Shown here: piece after piece, positions 63,941-64,000 of the stretch
How the letters are laid out: each line of letters begins with the position of its first letter
Numbering within the stretch: the first letter of the stretch is position 1
NCBI GenBank assembly: GCA_019614645.1
Contig: JABWDB010000009.1
Location: forward strand, 2,046,001-2,110,000
DNA length: 64,000 nucleotides
DNA from: Stratiolaelaps scimitus
Lineage: Eukaryota > Arthropoda > Arachnida > Mesostigmata > Laelapidae
Direction of reading: 5' to 3'
Position numbers and translations under genes: made by a program
Notes under the pieces: model-generated
Seen by the model: the letters and a program-made list of their open reading frames with translations, nothing else
What the model was told of the DNA's origin: nothing
The model's database searches: none

Positions 63941-64000
63941 CTGCGGTGTTAGTCAACCGTTCATAACACAAAGACGATAATACATTTCAGAAAGAAACTG

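Overview
This is a window of animal nuclear DNA. Coding regions are split by introns with GT/AG borders, there are no bacterial-type operons, and (AT)n, (GA)n and AAT/CAA microsatellites are scattered throughout. The set of genes, a selenocysteine-containing SELENOS and a tRNA-derived SINE family suggest a non-insect arthropod. A mite or other chelicerate is my best guess, but this is inference and nothing in the sequence fixes the species.

The first 37 kb hold six genes that I can recognise by protein family and for which I could join exons with consistent splice phases. On the minus strand are an SLC17/sialin-like anion transporter (1-5688, running off the left edge) and the 18S rRNA dimethyltransferase DIMT1 (10081-11711). 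SELENOS follows on the plus strand (13063-14445). It has an in-frame UGA that must be read as Sec, a type II SECIS hairpin in its 3'UTR and a poly(A) signal. Tail to tail with it lies the DNA helicase PIF1 (15596-18426, minus). TTC33, a tetratricopeptide protein, is on the plus strand (20028-20902). Last comes a five-exon PDZ scaffold of the tamalin/CYTIP family (28618-36768, minus). Its terminal exon ends in a hydrophobic tail, and a further minus-strand exon at 26347-26687 ends in a PDZ-ligand-like VTRL and may be an alternative C-terminus.

From about 37 kb to 64 kb I recognise no conserved protein domain. This part holds microsatellites, SINE copies, short perfect hairpins, GC-richer blocks that may be promoters or old retroelement debris, and a few single-exon candidates: a 5' coding exon with a strong donor at 48327-48363, a possible signal-peptide exon at 40759-40836, and a Cys-rich, hydrophobic-tailed C-terminus at 63750-63940. 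It may be the intergenic space and long introns of one or more genes whose exons lie outside the window.

The genes are independent housekeeping or signalling genes and do not form a pathway. The most interesting single locus is SELENOS with its recoded stop and complete SECIS. The most unusual protein architecture is the PDZ scaffold with two possible C-termini.
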